64,000 nt of DNA. Origin: Clostridium sartagoforme (GTDB taxonomy: Bacteria > Bacillota > Clostridia > Clostridiales > Clostridiaceae). The notes below the pieces were generated by a model that did no database searches, was not told where the DNA came from, and saw only the letters and a list, made by a program, of their open reading frames with translations. Numbering within the stretch: the stretch's first letter is position 1; each line of letters starts with the position of its first letter. The position numbers and the translations under genes were made by a program. Location of the stretch: contig NZ_SRYR01000001.1 of NCBI RefSeq assembly GCF_004794105.1, forward strand, positions 1,054,001-1,118,000. Direction: 5' to 3'. Below are positions 16,238 through 24,926 of this stretch, one piece after another.

Positions 16238-19200
16238 TTGCATAAAGATATAGGATTATATAGGAGCTCCTTTGAACATGATGCATGTGGAATTGGAGCT
16301 ATAGTAAATATAGATGGTAAAAAAAATCATAAAGCTATTAAAAATGCCCTAGATATATTAGTGAATTTAGAGCATAGAGGCGGTATAGATGCTGATGGAC
16401 AAACAGGTGATGGATCAGGTTTATTAATACAAATTCCTCATAACTTTTTTAAGGAAGAATTAAAAAATCTAGGCATAGAACTTTCTGAGGAAGGAGATTA
16501 TGCTATAGGAATGTTCTTCCTTCCTCCTTCTTCAAAAAAACTAGAAGAATCAATAAGTGAATTTACTTCATTGTCCAAAGAAGAAGGTCTTAATATATTA
16601 GGCTGGAGAGATGTTCCTATTAATAAAGAAGTCATTGGTGAAAAGGCGTTGAAATCTATGCCCATAATTAAGCAAGTAATAATTGAAAAGCCCAATAATA
16701 TAAGTGACAATAAAGATTTTGAAAGAAAGCTATATATTTTAAGAAGAAGATTTGAAAAGAAAACACAAAATTTAGATGTGTATATTTCATCTCTTTCTTC
16801 TAAGACTTTAGTATATAAAGGTCTACTGTTAGCAAGTCAGTTAAGGGACTTCTACTTAGATTTATCTAATGTTAAAGTAGTTTCAGCTATTGCTATGGTT
16901 CACTCTAGATATAGTACAAATACAGTTCCAAGCTGGAAGAGATCTCACCCTAATAGATATATAATTCATAATGGTGAAATTAATACTTTAAGAGGTAATA
17001 TTAATAGTTTATATGCAAGGGAAGGTAGTTTAAAATCAAAGGTTTTAGAAGATGAATTAAGCAATGTTTTACCCATAATTAACAGTGAAGGTTCAGACTC
17101 AGCTATTTTAGATAATACACTAGAATTTTTGATTATGAATGGTGTAAGTATAGAAGAAGCAATAATGATGCTGGTACCTGAGCCGTGGGAAAAAAATGAG
17201 CTTATTAAAGAAGATGAAAAGGCATATTTTGAGTATAATGCAACTTTAATGGAACCATGGGATGGACCTATGTCCATAGTTTTCACTGATGGGGATGTTA
17301 TGGGTGCAACTTTAGATAGAAATGGATTAAGACCAGCAAGATACTATATAACTAAGGATAATAATCTTATTTTATCTTCTGAAGTTGGTGCATTAAATAT
17401 TGATCCCTTAGATATAGTGGAAAAAGGAAGATTAACTCCAGGTAATATTTTATTAGTAGATACTATAAATAGAAAGTTTATAAGAAATTCTGAATTAAAA
17501 GAAAAGTATTATAATAAACATCCTTACCAGCAGTGGATTAATGATAATGTAATTAAAATAGAAGATTTAAATTTAGATGCTAGCGCTAATATTGAACAGT
17601 ATTCAAATAAGAAAATAGATGAATTGTTTAAAATATTCGATTATTCATTTGAAAATTTAAAAAATACTATATTACCTATGAGTGAAAATGGAGAAGAATC
17701 ATTAAGTGCTATGGGAATAGATACACCTCTTCCTGTATTATCTAATAAATCTGTATTGTTATTTAATTACTTTAAACAATTATTTGCCCAAGTTACAAAC
17801 CCACCTATAGATGCTATTAGAGAAGATATAGTAGTTTCTACAACTGTATATTTAGGTGGGTATGGAAATATACTAGGTGAATTTAAGGATAACTTACCTC
17901 ATTTAAAATTTTCTTCACCTATTATTAGCAATGAGGATTTAGCAAAGATTAAATATTTAAATAAAATAAATCTTAAAACTAAGGTTGTAAGTATTCTTTA
18001 TAACAATAGTAATTTAGAAGAAGCTTTAAATAAATTAATGAGTAATATAGAACAAGCTTACAATAGTGGATTTAACATTATTATATTAAGCGACAGAGGA
18101 GCAGACAAAGAAACCTTTGCTATTCCATCTTTATTAGCATTAGCAGGAGTTCATCATTATTTAATAAGAAAAGGAATTAGAAGTAATATTGATTTAGTAA
18201 TTGAAAGTGCGGAACCTAGAGAAATTCATCATTTTGCAACATTGATTGGTTATGGAGCTATATTAGTTAATCCATATTTAGCCTATGAAGGTATAAATAG
18301 ATTAAGGGAATATAAGTTACTTAACAAGGATTATGATACTGCAGTTGAAAAGTATAATAAGGCAATTGTGAAAGGCTTAGTTAAGATTATATCTAAGATG
18401 GGTATTTCTACAATTCAATCTTATAGAGGTGCTCAAATATTTGAAGCTGTTGGTCTTAGTAAAGCTGTTATAGATAAATACTTTACAAATACAGTTAGCA
18501 GAATCGAAGGATTAACTATAGCTGAAATAGAGGAAGAATACTTATTAAGGCATAAAAGTGCATTTGAACCTAGTAAAGTAAACTTTGAATTTTCATTAGA
18601 TTCAAGTGGATATGATAAATATAGACAAGATAAAGAAGAGCATCTTTATAATCCTTTAACTATTTATAAATTGCAACAAGCTACAAGAACTGGAGATTAC
18701 AATTTATTTAAGGAGTATTCAAAGCTTATAGATGGTGAAGAAAATTATATTACTATTAGAAGTTTATTAGATTTTAATTATATTAATAGTCCAGTTCCTT
18801 TAGAAGAGGTAGAAAGTGCATTATCAATAGTTAAGAGATTCAAAACAGGTGCTATGTCTTATGGATCTATATCAAAAGAAGCCCATGAAGCTTTAGCTAT
18901 TGCAATGAATAGACTTGGTGGAAAGTCTAATACTGGTGAAGGTGGAGAAGATAGTGATAGGTTTAAGGTAGATAAAAATGGCGATCTTAGAAGATCTTCT
19001 ATTAAGCAAATAGCATCAGGCAGATTTGGAGTGACTTCAGAATATTTAGTTAATGCTGATGAACTTCAAATTAAAATGGCTCAAGGTGCAAAACCTGGTG
19101 AAGGTGGACAACTTCCTGGTAATAAAGTATATCCATGGATAGCTAAAACTAGAGGCTCAACTACAGGAGTTGGATTAATTTCTCCGCCACCTCATCATGA

Positions 19201-20770
19201 TATATATTCAATAGAAGATTTAGCTCAGTTAATATATGATTTAAAACAGTCAAATGAAAAGGCTAAGATTTCTGTAAAACTTGTTTCAGAGGCAGGTGTT
19301 GGGACTATTGCAAGTGGGGTTGCTAAGGCAGGTGCTAATACTATTTTAATATCTGGACATGATGGAGGTACTGGAGCATCTCCGAAGACTTCCATCCAAA
19401 ATGCAGGCTTACCATGGGAGCTTGGACTTGCAGAAGCTCATCAAACATTAATATTAAATGGTTTAAGAGATAGAGTTAAGATTGAAACTGATGGTAAGCT
19501 TATGACAGGTAGAGATGTTGCTATAGCTGCTTTACTAGGAGCAGAGGAGTTTGGCTTTGCAACTGCACCTTTAGTTTCTTTAGGTTGCGTAATGATGAGA
19601 GTATGTAACTTGGATACTTGTCCAGTAGGAATAGCAACTCAAAACAAAGAACTTAGAAAGAGGTTTAGTGGAAAGCCTGAATATGTAGTAAACTTTATGC
19701 TATTTATAGCAGAGGAGTTAAGAGAATATATGGCTAAGCTTGGATTCAGAACTATTGATGAAATGGTTGGAAAATTTAATTTATTAAAGCAAAAAGAGTA
19801 TATTAAAGGTTATAAGAGAAATAAAATAGACTTATCTTCTATATTAGTAAATGAACCTATTTTCTTTAAAGAAGATAATAAATTCAATCAATTATATAAA
19901 GAAGAATTAGATAATACTTTAGATAGAAAGGTACTAATTCCTTATATAAAAGAAAAAATTGAAACTAGTGAACAAATTAACTTAAGCTTAGTTATTAGTA
20001 ATACAGACAGAACTTTTGGAACTTTATTAGGCTCATATATTACTTCTAATTATTCAGATAGATTGTTTAAAGATGATTTTATTAAGATTAAATGTACTGG
20101 CTTTGGAGGTCAAAGCTTAGGAGCCTTTATCCCTAAAGGAATTACAATAAAGGTAACTGGAGACTGTAATGACTATTTAGGAAAGGGTCTATCTGGTGGG
20201 AAAATTGTAGTTAAAAATAATACTCCTAATCTACAAAAGGGTAAAGATAACGTAATAATAGGTAATGTTGCCTTATATGGGGCTACATCTGGTAAGGCAT
20301 TTATTGCAGGTGGAGCAGGTGAAAGATTCTGTGTTAGAAATTCTGGAGCAACTGCTGTAGTTGAAAGCGTAGGAGATCATGCTCTTGAATATATGACTGG
20401 TGGAAAAGTTGTAATCTTAGGTCATTGCGGAGTAAATATAGCTGCTGGAATGAGTGGTGGAGTAGCTTATATTTATAACAAAGAAAATAAATTAAATAAT
20501 AAAATTAATAAAGAATTAATTGAGATTGAAGAACTAAATTCAAAAGACTTAAAAGAATTGAAAACTCTAATTTATGAGCATGTACTAGAAACTGACTCTA
20601 AAACTGGTAAAGAAATTTTAGAAAATTTTAATATAGAGCAAAGGAATTTTATAAAAATAATACCATCTGAGTATAAGGCTATTTTAGGGTTAATTGAAGA
20701 AAAAGAAGCTGAAGGTTTAAATTATGAAGATGCTTTACTAAAAGCCTTTTATGAAAGGAGTGAAATGTAA
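16238..20770 (+). CDS. gltB: Glutamate synthase large subunit
   Basis: A 1510-residue GOGAT alpha subunit, which moves the amide of glutamine to 2-oxoglutarate. Domains in order: class II glutamine amidotransferase with Cys17 (HDACGIG) expected to become the N-terminal catalytic residue after propeptide removal, central domain, FMN-binding synthase domain with KPGEGGQLPG and HDGGTGASP, the 3Fe-4S cysteines 1117, 1123 and 1128, and the GXGXG beta-helix with repeated GG motifs. I chose the TTG at 16238, spaced seven bases from GGGAGG, rather than the TTG at 16220 that precedes that site. Coupled to the ANTAR gene upstream. Confidence 0.96.
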   Translation: MHKDIGLYRSSFEHDACGIGAIVNIDGKKNHKAIKNALDILVNLEHRGGIDADGQTGDGSGLLIQIPHNFFKEELKNLGIELSEEGDYAIGMFFLPPSSKKLEESISEFTSLSKEEGLNILGWRDVPINKEVIGEKALKSMPIIKQVIIEKPNNISDNKDFERKLYILRRRFEKKTQNLDVYISSLSSKTLVYKGLLLASQLRDFYLDLSNVKVVSAIAMVHSRYSTNTVPSWKRSHPNRYIIHNGEINTLRGNINSLYAREGSLKSKVLEDELSNVLPIINSEGSDSAILDNTLEFLIMNGVSIEEAIMMLVPEPWEKNELIKEDEKAYFEYNATLMEPWDGPMSIVFTDGDVMGATLDRNGLRPARYYITKDNNLILSSEVGALNIDPLDIVEKGRLTPGNILLVDTINRKFIRNSELKEKYYNKHPYQQWINDNVIKIEDLNLDASANIEQYSNKKIDELFKIFDYSFENLKNTILPMSENGEESLSAMGIDTPLPVLSNKSVLLFNYFKQLFAQVTNPPIDAIREDIVVSTTVYLGGYGNILGEFKDNLPHLKFSSPIISNEDLAKIKYLNKINLKTKVVSILYNNSNLEEALNKLMSNIEQAYNSGFNIIILSDRGADKETFAIPSLLALAGVHHYLIRKGIRSNIDLVIESAEPREIHHFATLIGYGAILVNPYLAYEGINRLREYKLLNKDYDTAVEKYNKAIVKGLVKIISKMGISTIQSYRGAQIFEAVGLSKAVIDKYFTNTVSRIEGLTIAEIEEEYLLRHKSAFEPSKVNFEFSLDSSGYDKYRQDKEEHLYNPLTIYKLQQATRTGDYNLFKEYSKLIDGEENYITIRSLLDFNYINSPVPLEEVESALSIVKRFKTGAMSYGSISKEAHEALAIAMNRLGGKSNTGEGGEDSDRFKVDKNGDLRRSSIKQIASGRFGVTSEYLVNADELQIKMAQGAKPGEGGQLPGNKVYPWIAKTRGSTTGVGLISPPPHHDIYSIEDLAQLIYDLKQSNEKAKISVKLVSEAGVGTIASGVAKAGANTILISGHDGGTGASPKTSIQNAGLPWELGLAEAHQTLILNGLRDRVKIETDGKLMTGRDVAIAALLGAEEFGFATAPLVSLGCVMMRVCNLDTCPVGIATQNKELRKRFSGKPEYVVNFMLFIAEELREYMAKLGFRTIDEMVGKFNLLKQKEYIKGYKRNKIDLSSILVNEPIFFKEDNKFNQLYKEELDNTLDRKVLIPYIKEKIETSEQINLSLVISNTDRTFGTLLGSYITSNYSDRLFKDDFIKIKCTGFGGQSLGAFIPKGITIKVTGDCNDYLGKGLSGGKIVVKNNTPNLQKGKDNVIIGNVALYGATSGKAFIAGGAGERFCVRNSGATAVVESVGDHALEYMTGGKVVILGHCGVNIAAGMSGGVAYIYNKENKLNNKINKELIEIEELNSKDLKELKTLIYEHVLETDSKTGKEILENFNIEQRNFIKIIPSEYKAILGLIEEKEAEGLNYEDALLKAFYERSEM

Positions 20771-22242
20771 TGGGAAAGCCAACAGGATTTTTAGAATTCG
20801 AAAGAAAAGTAGGAAATAACGAATTAGTTAAAAAGAGAATTGAACATTACAATGAATTTCATTCATTGCTCTCTAAGGAAGAACAAAAAATTCAAGGATC
20901 AAGATGTATGGATTGTGGAATTCCATTTTGCCAATCAGGTTTACTATTAAAAGGAATGGTATCTGGATGTCCATTAAATAATCTAATACCGGAATTTAAT
21001 GATTTAATATATAGGGATAATCTAGAATTAGCATTACAAAGACTCCTTAAGACAAATCCTTTTCCTGAGTTCACAGGAAGGGTTTGTCCAGCTCCCTGTG
21101 AATCTTCTTGTACTTTAGCATTAAATGCACCAGCTGTAAGCATAAAGGAAAATGAAAGGTATATTATTGATAAGGCAATGGAGGAAGGAAAAGTGAAAGC
21201 CAATCCTCCTCAGTATAGAAATAATAAAAAGGTATCTATTATTGGATCAGGTCCATCAGGTTTATCTGCAGCATTCTATTTAAATAGATATGGATATATT
21301 GTAGATGTATATGAAAGAGAAGATGCTGCTGGCGGCCTATTAATGTATGGAATACCTAATATGAAATTAGATAAAAAAGTTGTTCAAAATAGAATTAATT
21401 TATTAAAAGAAGAAGGGATCACTTTCTATACTAATAGTGATGTTTCTAAGGATGATAAACTTAAAGTAAAAGTTTTAAATGAATATGACTCTATAGTATT
21501 AGCAACTGGTGCTACTAAACCAAGAGACTTACTAGTTCCAGGTAGAAGCTCTAATGGTGTTTATTTTGCAGTGGATTATCTTAAAAGTAGCACTAAAAAT
21601 GTATATAACAATATTAGTAATGAAGAGTTTATAGATGCAAAAAATAAAAATGTTTTAGTAATTGGAGGCGGTGATACAGGTACAGACTGTGTTGCTACTG
21701 CAATAAGACAAGGATGTAATAATATCATTCAGCTTGAAATAACAGATTCACTTCCATTAAAGAGACAAGTAACTAATCCTTGGCCTGAATGGAAAAGAAT
21801 CTTAAAAGTAGACTACGGTCAAGAAGAAGCTATTGAAATCTTTGGTGAGGATCCTAGAAGATATTGTTCAAGTGTTAAAGAATTTATAAGTGACTCTCAA
21901 GGCAATCTAAAAGAAGCTAAGATAGTTAAGATTCAATGTATAAAAGACGAAAATGGAAAAGTTATTTTTAAAGAAGTTGAAGGTAGTGAAGAAATAATAA
22001 AGGTAGATATAGTTTTACTTGCAATGGGCTTCCTTGGAACAGAAGAAACAATTAAGAATACCTTTGATGTATCTATTAATTCTAGAGGAAATATAAGTGC
22101 TGAATATGGTGATTTTAAAACTAATGTTCAAAATATCTTTACTTGTGGAGATGCAAGAAGAGGTCAATCATTAGTAGTGTGGGCAATTAGGGAAGGATTA
22201 GAAGTTGCTAAAGCTATTAATGAGTATTTAATTAATAAATAA
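20770..22242 (+). CDS. gltD: Glutamate synthase small subunit (NAD(P)H)
   Basis: A 490-residue GOGAT beta subunit that carries electrons from NAD(P)H to GltB. The N-terminal ferredoxin-like region has the cysteines of two 4Fe-4S clusters (CMDCGIPFC and VCPAPCESSC), then the FAD motif GSGPSGLSAAF and the NAD(P)H motif GGGDTGTDC. The ATG shares its A with the gltB stop codon (TAATG), so the subunits are translationally coupled. Confidence 0.96.
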   Translation: MGKPTGFLEFERKVGNNELVKKRIEHYNEFHSLLSKEEQKIQGSRCMDCGIPFCQSGLLLKGMVSGCPLNNLIPEFNDLIYRDNLELALQRLLKTNPFPEFTGRVCPAPCESSCTLALNAPAVSIKENERYIIDKAMEEGKVKANPPQYRNNKKVSIIGSGPSGLSAAFYLNRYGYIVDVYEREDAAGGLLMYGIPNMKLDKKVVQNRINLLKEEGITFYTNSDVSKDDKLKVKVLNEYDSIVLATGATKPRDLLVPGRSSNGVYFAVDYLKSSTKNVYNNISNEEFIDAKNKNVLVIGGGDTGTDCVATAIRQGCNNIIQLEITDSLPLKRQVTNPWPEWKRILKVDYGQEEAIEIFGEDPRRYCSSVKEFISDSQGNLKEAKIVKIQCIKDENGKVIFKEVEGSEEIIKVDIVLLAMGFLGTEETIKNTFDVSINSRGNISAEYGDFKTNVQNIFTCGDARRGQSLVVWAIREGLEVAKAINEYLINK

Positions 22243-22250
22243 GAAATTTT

Positions 22251-22312
22251 TCCCTCCTTTAAATTTTTAATAAATTCATATACTAATAATGTGAATATCT
22301 AAAAAGGAGGGA
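22251..22312 (+). promoter_or_regulatory. Inverted repeat that would mask the ribosome site of the next gene
   Basis: TCCCTCCTTT (22251-22260) is a perfect complement of AAAGGAGGGA (22303-22312), which holds the Shine-Dalgarno of the gene at 22318. The 42-base loop contains a shorter ATTCAT / ATGTGAAT pairing. It has no T-run, so it is not a standard terminator for gltD. If transcription reads through from gltD the ribosome site would be hidden; a transcript starting inside the loop would leave it free. Confidence 0.55.
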
Positions 22313-22317
22313 CAAGT

Positions 22318-22743
22318 ATGGTTATTAATTTAGCTACAATTATTTTATCTGCAACGATACTAACTTCTAGTTTTACTTTTATTAATAATGATGAAGTTAA
22401 ACATAAAAGTAATGCCTTTAGGGTGTATAATGAAGTAGAGTACAGTATTAATAATAAAGATAAATTTGATGACTTTTGGACTCCGAAAAATGAAGGTTAT
22501 CTAGATGCCTCACAAAAGGAAGAGTTAAATAATTTTAGAACAAAAGTTGAAAATGGTGACTTATTAACTGGTATAGAAAAAAATAAGTTAAGAGAAATGA
22601 AAACTTATGTAATCAAAACTAAATTAGGTGAAGAAAAATTTAAAGAGTTAGAAAAGCTTATAAATAGGCGTGAAGGTTCTTTAGAGCTAACTTTACCTGA
22701 AAGACAAAGATTATATCAATTAGATAAAGAAGCTAGAGACTAA
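22318..22743 (+). CDS. Small putative secreted protein, function unknown
   Basis: A 141-residue protein I do not recognise. Residues 1-21 are hydrophobic (VINLATIILSATILTSSFTF) and look like a signal peptide or membrane anchor, though a lysine-rich start is missing. The rest is highly charged and probably helical, with KEELNNFRTKVENGD and a C-terminal LTLPERQRLYQLDKEARD. A very strong GGAGGG site precedes ATG 22318, inside the inverted repeat noted above. It lies between gltD and pyrE and ends at its own terminator, so no pathway is implied by neighbours. Confidence 0.65.
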   Translation: MVINLATIILSATILTSSFTFINNDEVKHKSNAFRVYNEVEYSINNKDKFDDFWTPKNEGYLDASQKEELNNFRTKVENGDLLTGIEKNKLREMKTYVIKTKLGEEKFKELEKLINRREGSLELTLPERQRLYQLDKEARD

Positions 22744-22761
22744 AAGTATAATGATATTCAT

Positions 22762-22796
22762 TAAGGGGCTGTTTTTAATATCAGCCCCAATTTTTC
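22762..22796 (+). terminator. Intrinsic terminator after the small secreted protein
   Basis: GGGGCTG (22765-22771) / CAGCCCC (22782-22788) followed by AATTTTT. Confidence 0.85.
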
Positions 22797-22883
22797 ATCT
22801 AGTTTTTTCCTTAATTTAATGATAAAATTATACAGACAAGTAACTAGGCTTGTTAAATACTTATACTGGAAGGAATGCTTAGT

Positions 22884-23564
22884 ATGGAAAGATATAAAGA
22901 AGAGTTTATTGAATTTATGGTAGAAAGTAATGTATTAAAATTTGGTGATTTTGTAACAAAAAGTGGAAGGAATACACCGTTTTTTATTAATACAGGCAAT
23001 TATACAACAGGGGAACAATTAAAGAAACTAGGAGAATTTTATGCTCAAGCTATACATAAACATTTTGGAATGGATATAGATGTTCTATTTGGACCTGCAT
23101 ATAAAGGAATACCTTTAACTGTAACTACAGCAATTTCATTAAAGGATTTATACGACTTAAATGTTGAATATTGCTCAAATAGAAAAGAAATTAAGGATCA
23201 TGGTGAAGGTGGGATACTTTTAGGTGGTTCCTTAAAAGATGATACTAAGGTAGTAATAGTTGAAGATGTTATGACAGCAGGTACTTCAATATACGAAACA
23301 GCTCCTATTCTAAAGGCACAAGGAAATGTAGATATAAAAGGTCTTATAATATCAGTTGATAGAATGGAAAAAGGAAAGTCAGATAAGTCTGCTCAAGTTG
23401 AAATTAAAGAACACTTTGGAATAACTACATATGCTATTGTTACTATGGCTGAAGTAGTTGAATACTTATATAATAGAGAAGTAAATGGTAAGGTTTATAT
23501 AGATGATAATATGAAAAATGCTATAAAGGCTTACTATGAAAAATACGGATGCAATAACAATTAG
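22884..23564 (+). CDS. pyrE: Orotate phosphoribosyltransferase
   Basis: A 226-residue PyrE, which joins orotate and PRPP to give OMP. The PRPP motif VVIVEDVMTAGTS, the catalytic loop region with RKEIKDHGEGG and the FGPAYKGIPL segment are all present. Start ATG 22884 is nine bases from GGAAGGA; the ATG at 22875 touches that site and is less likely. The other pyrimidine genes are not nearby, so it is transcribed singly, ending in a hairpin repeat and a terminator. Confidence 0.94.
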   Translation: MERYKEEFIEFMVESNVLKFGDFVTKSGRNTPFFINTGNYTTGEQLKKLGEFYAQAIHKHFGMDIDVLFGPAYKGIPLTVTTAISLKDLYDLNVEYCSNRKEIKDHGEGGILLGGSLKDDTKVVIVEDVMTAGTSIYETAPILKAQGNVDIKGLIISVDRMEKGKSDKSAQVEIKEHFGITTYAIVTMAEVVEYLYNREVNGKVYIDDNMKNAIKAYYEKYGCNNN

Positions 23565-23577
23565 GAATTAAAATTAA

Positions 23578-23620
23578 AATGAATAATTAAGGTGGTAATT
23601 CCTTCGAAATTACTTAAAAT
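23578..23620 (+). repeat. Small hairpin repeat, copy 2
   Basis: AATGAATAATTAAGG followed by hairpin GTAATTCC / GAAATTAC (23595-23602, 23606-23613) around TTC. Compared with copy 1 at 11946-12001 the innermost pair changes from G-C to C-G, a compensatory change; the pair next to it changes from T-A to a C/A mismatch. Confidence 0.65.
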
Positions 23621-23626
23621 TAGATA

Positions 23627-23672
23627 AATAAACATCCTTCTGCTAATAGCAACAGAGGGATGTTTATTTTTG
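23627..23672 (+). terminator. Intrinsic terminator after pyrE
   Basis: TAAACATCCTTCTG pairs with CAGAGGGATGTTTA (G-U pairs included) around CTAATAGCAA, followed by TTTTT. Confidence 0.8.
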
Positions 23673-23712
23673 CATTATAATATAAACCTTCTATATATTA
23701 TTGATTAAAAGT

Positions 23713-23730
23713 AAATCTATTTCTAGATTT
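23713..23730. terminator. Weak hairpin at the convergent gene boundary
   Basis: AAATCTA (23713-23719) / TAGATTT (23724-23730) with a TTTC loop, beyond the end of the minus-strand hydrolase. The tails are poor in T on both strands. Confidence 0.35.
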
Positions 23731-23792
23731 ATTATAAATACTTTTTAGTTATAACTACTTAATACTGAAACTGTGCTTTATTACCTTATAAA

Positions 23793-24773
23793 CTATAGAG
23801 AAGTATTAGAGGTTAAGAAGTTTAATACTTTTATAATTGCCATAAAAACTTCATTTTTATTAAAGTCTGAAAAGAAATGGCTTCCTTTGCTAAATGTAAT
23901 TAACTTCGTATTTATACTATTTGATAGAAGATTATTATATAATTCCTCACTATTCTTATATGGAACTAGCTCATCTTCAATACTATGTACTATTAATGTA
24001 TCAGGAGCCTTATTAGTTATATAGTTAATAGGGCTATATTTATCTAATTCTTCATTTGAGTTTATTAGTTTCTTTATTTTTCTATTGTTTAAATTTAAAT
24101 ACGAAAAGTCTAATGTACTTAAGTTAGTAGGACCAAATATATCTATAACATACTTAACTTTAGAGGAGTAACTTGAAAGGTTATTATCACCCTTAAAAGC
24201 TTCATCATCAGTATAAGCAGCCATTAATGATAGATGTGCTCCTGAAGATATTCCAAGAAGGCCTATATCCTTTGTATCAAAATTGTATTCATCCTTATTT
24301 TTGTATACCCATCTTATAGCATCTTTAACATCTGTAATAGGATCTTTCAAATCTATATTACTATCATCTAATAATTCATAAGACAAGCTAATAATAGTAA
24401 ATCCTCTATTATTAAAGGCATTAATTATTGGCTCTAGTCCTATTGGTATAGTATTATCACCATAGATCCAACTACCACCATGTACATATATTAATACAGG
24501 TGATGCTTTTTCAGTATTACTAGAGAGGTATAAATCCAAGTAAACATCCTTTGATTTTGATTTTTTATATTTTAAATGTTTTACTTCCATAGAATTGCTA
24601 GCCTCATATCCTGTTAAAACCCCTAATGTTTCTATACTTTTATTTGAGTCTTTAAGATCTCTATAAATATCTAATATCAATAAAATTGACCCTTTATAAT
24701 AAATGAGAAAAGAAATAATTACTAATAAAAATAAAGCTATAAAAGCTTTAATACCTTTAACTAGCTTCTTCAA
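23793..24773 (-). CDS. Membrane-anchored alpha/beta hydrolase (BD-FAE-like esterase)
   Basis: A 326-residue protein with one N-terminal transmembrane helix (residues about 9-30, after MKKLVKGIK) and an extracellular alpha/beta hydrolase domain. The oxyanion-hole motif HGGSW is at residues 98-102, the nucleophile elbow GISSG puts Ser176 in the active site, and a late Asp (HSIEDELVP) and His (KGSHFF) complete the triad. The HGG motif points to the carboxylesterase/BD-FAE group. The start is a TTG at 24773-24771 with GGAGG seven bases upstream. It is convergent with pyrE and divergent from the next gene. Natural substrate unknown. Confidence 0.82.
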   Translation of the reverse strand: MKKLVKGIKAFIALFLLVIISFLIYYKGSILLILDIYRDLKDSNKSIETLGVLTGYEASNSMEVKHLKYKKSKSKDVYLDLYLSSNTEKASPVLIYVHGGSWIYGDNTIPIGLEPIINAFNNRGFTIISLSYELLDDSNIDLKDPITDVKDAIRWVYKNKDEYNFDTKDIGLLGISSGAHLSLMAAYTDDEAFKGDNNLSSYSSKVKYVIDIFGPTNLSTLDFSYLNLNNRKIKKLINSNEELDKYSPINYITNKAPDTLIVHSIEDELVPYKNSEELYNNLLSNSINTKLITFSKGSHFFSDFNKNEVFMAIIKVLNFLTSNTSL

Positions 24774-24892
24774 ATTAATACCTCCTTAATTGAAACACAT
24801 ATATATCTATTATTGACAAAAAAATAAAAAGCTAACTATTTATTATAATTTTTTATCCTATGAATATATTTGTATTAATAACTAAAATTTAA

Positions 24893-24926
24893 GGAGGAGT
24901 CTTAAGAAAACTTAAGCAAATTACTT
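24893..24926 (+). promoter_or_regulatory. Shine-Dalgarno, hairpin, ATG arrangement
   Basis: GGAGG (24893-24897) is 29 bases from the ATG, too far for normal use. Between them lies a perfect hairpin CTTAAG-AAAA-CTTAAG (24901-24916). Removing the 16 hairpin bases leaves 13. No other start codon lies between the in-frame stop at 24903 and ATG 24927. Compare 39992-40026. Confidence 0.5.

Noticed and set aside
23773-24024. Plus-strand reading frame of 83 codons
   Set aside because: It is the complement of the C-terminal part of the intact hydrolase on the minus strand and has no ribosome site.
24813-24849. TTGACA (24813) with TATAAT (24844) as promoter of the helicase-like gene
   Set aside because: The spacer is 25 bases, too long for a sigma-A promoter.
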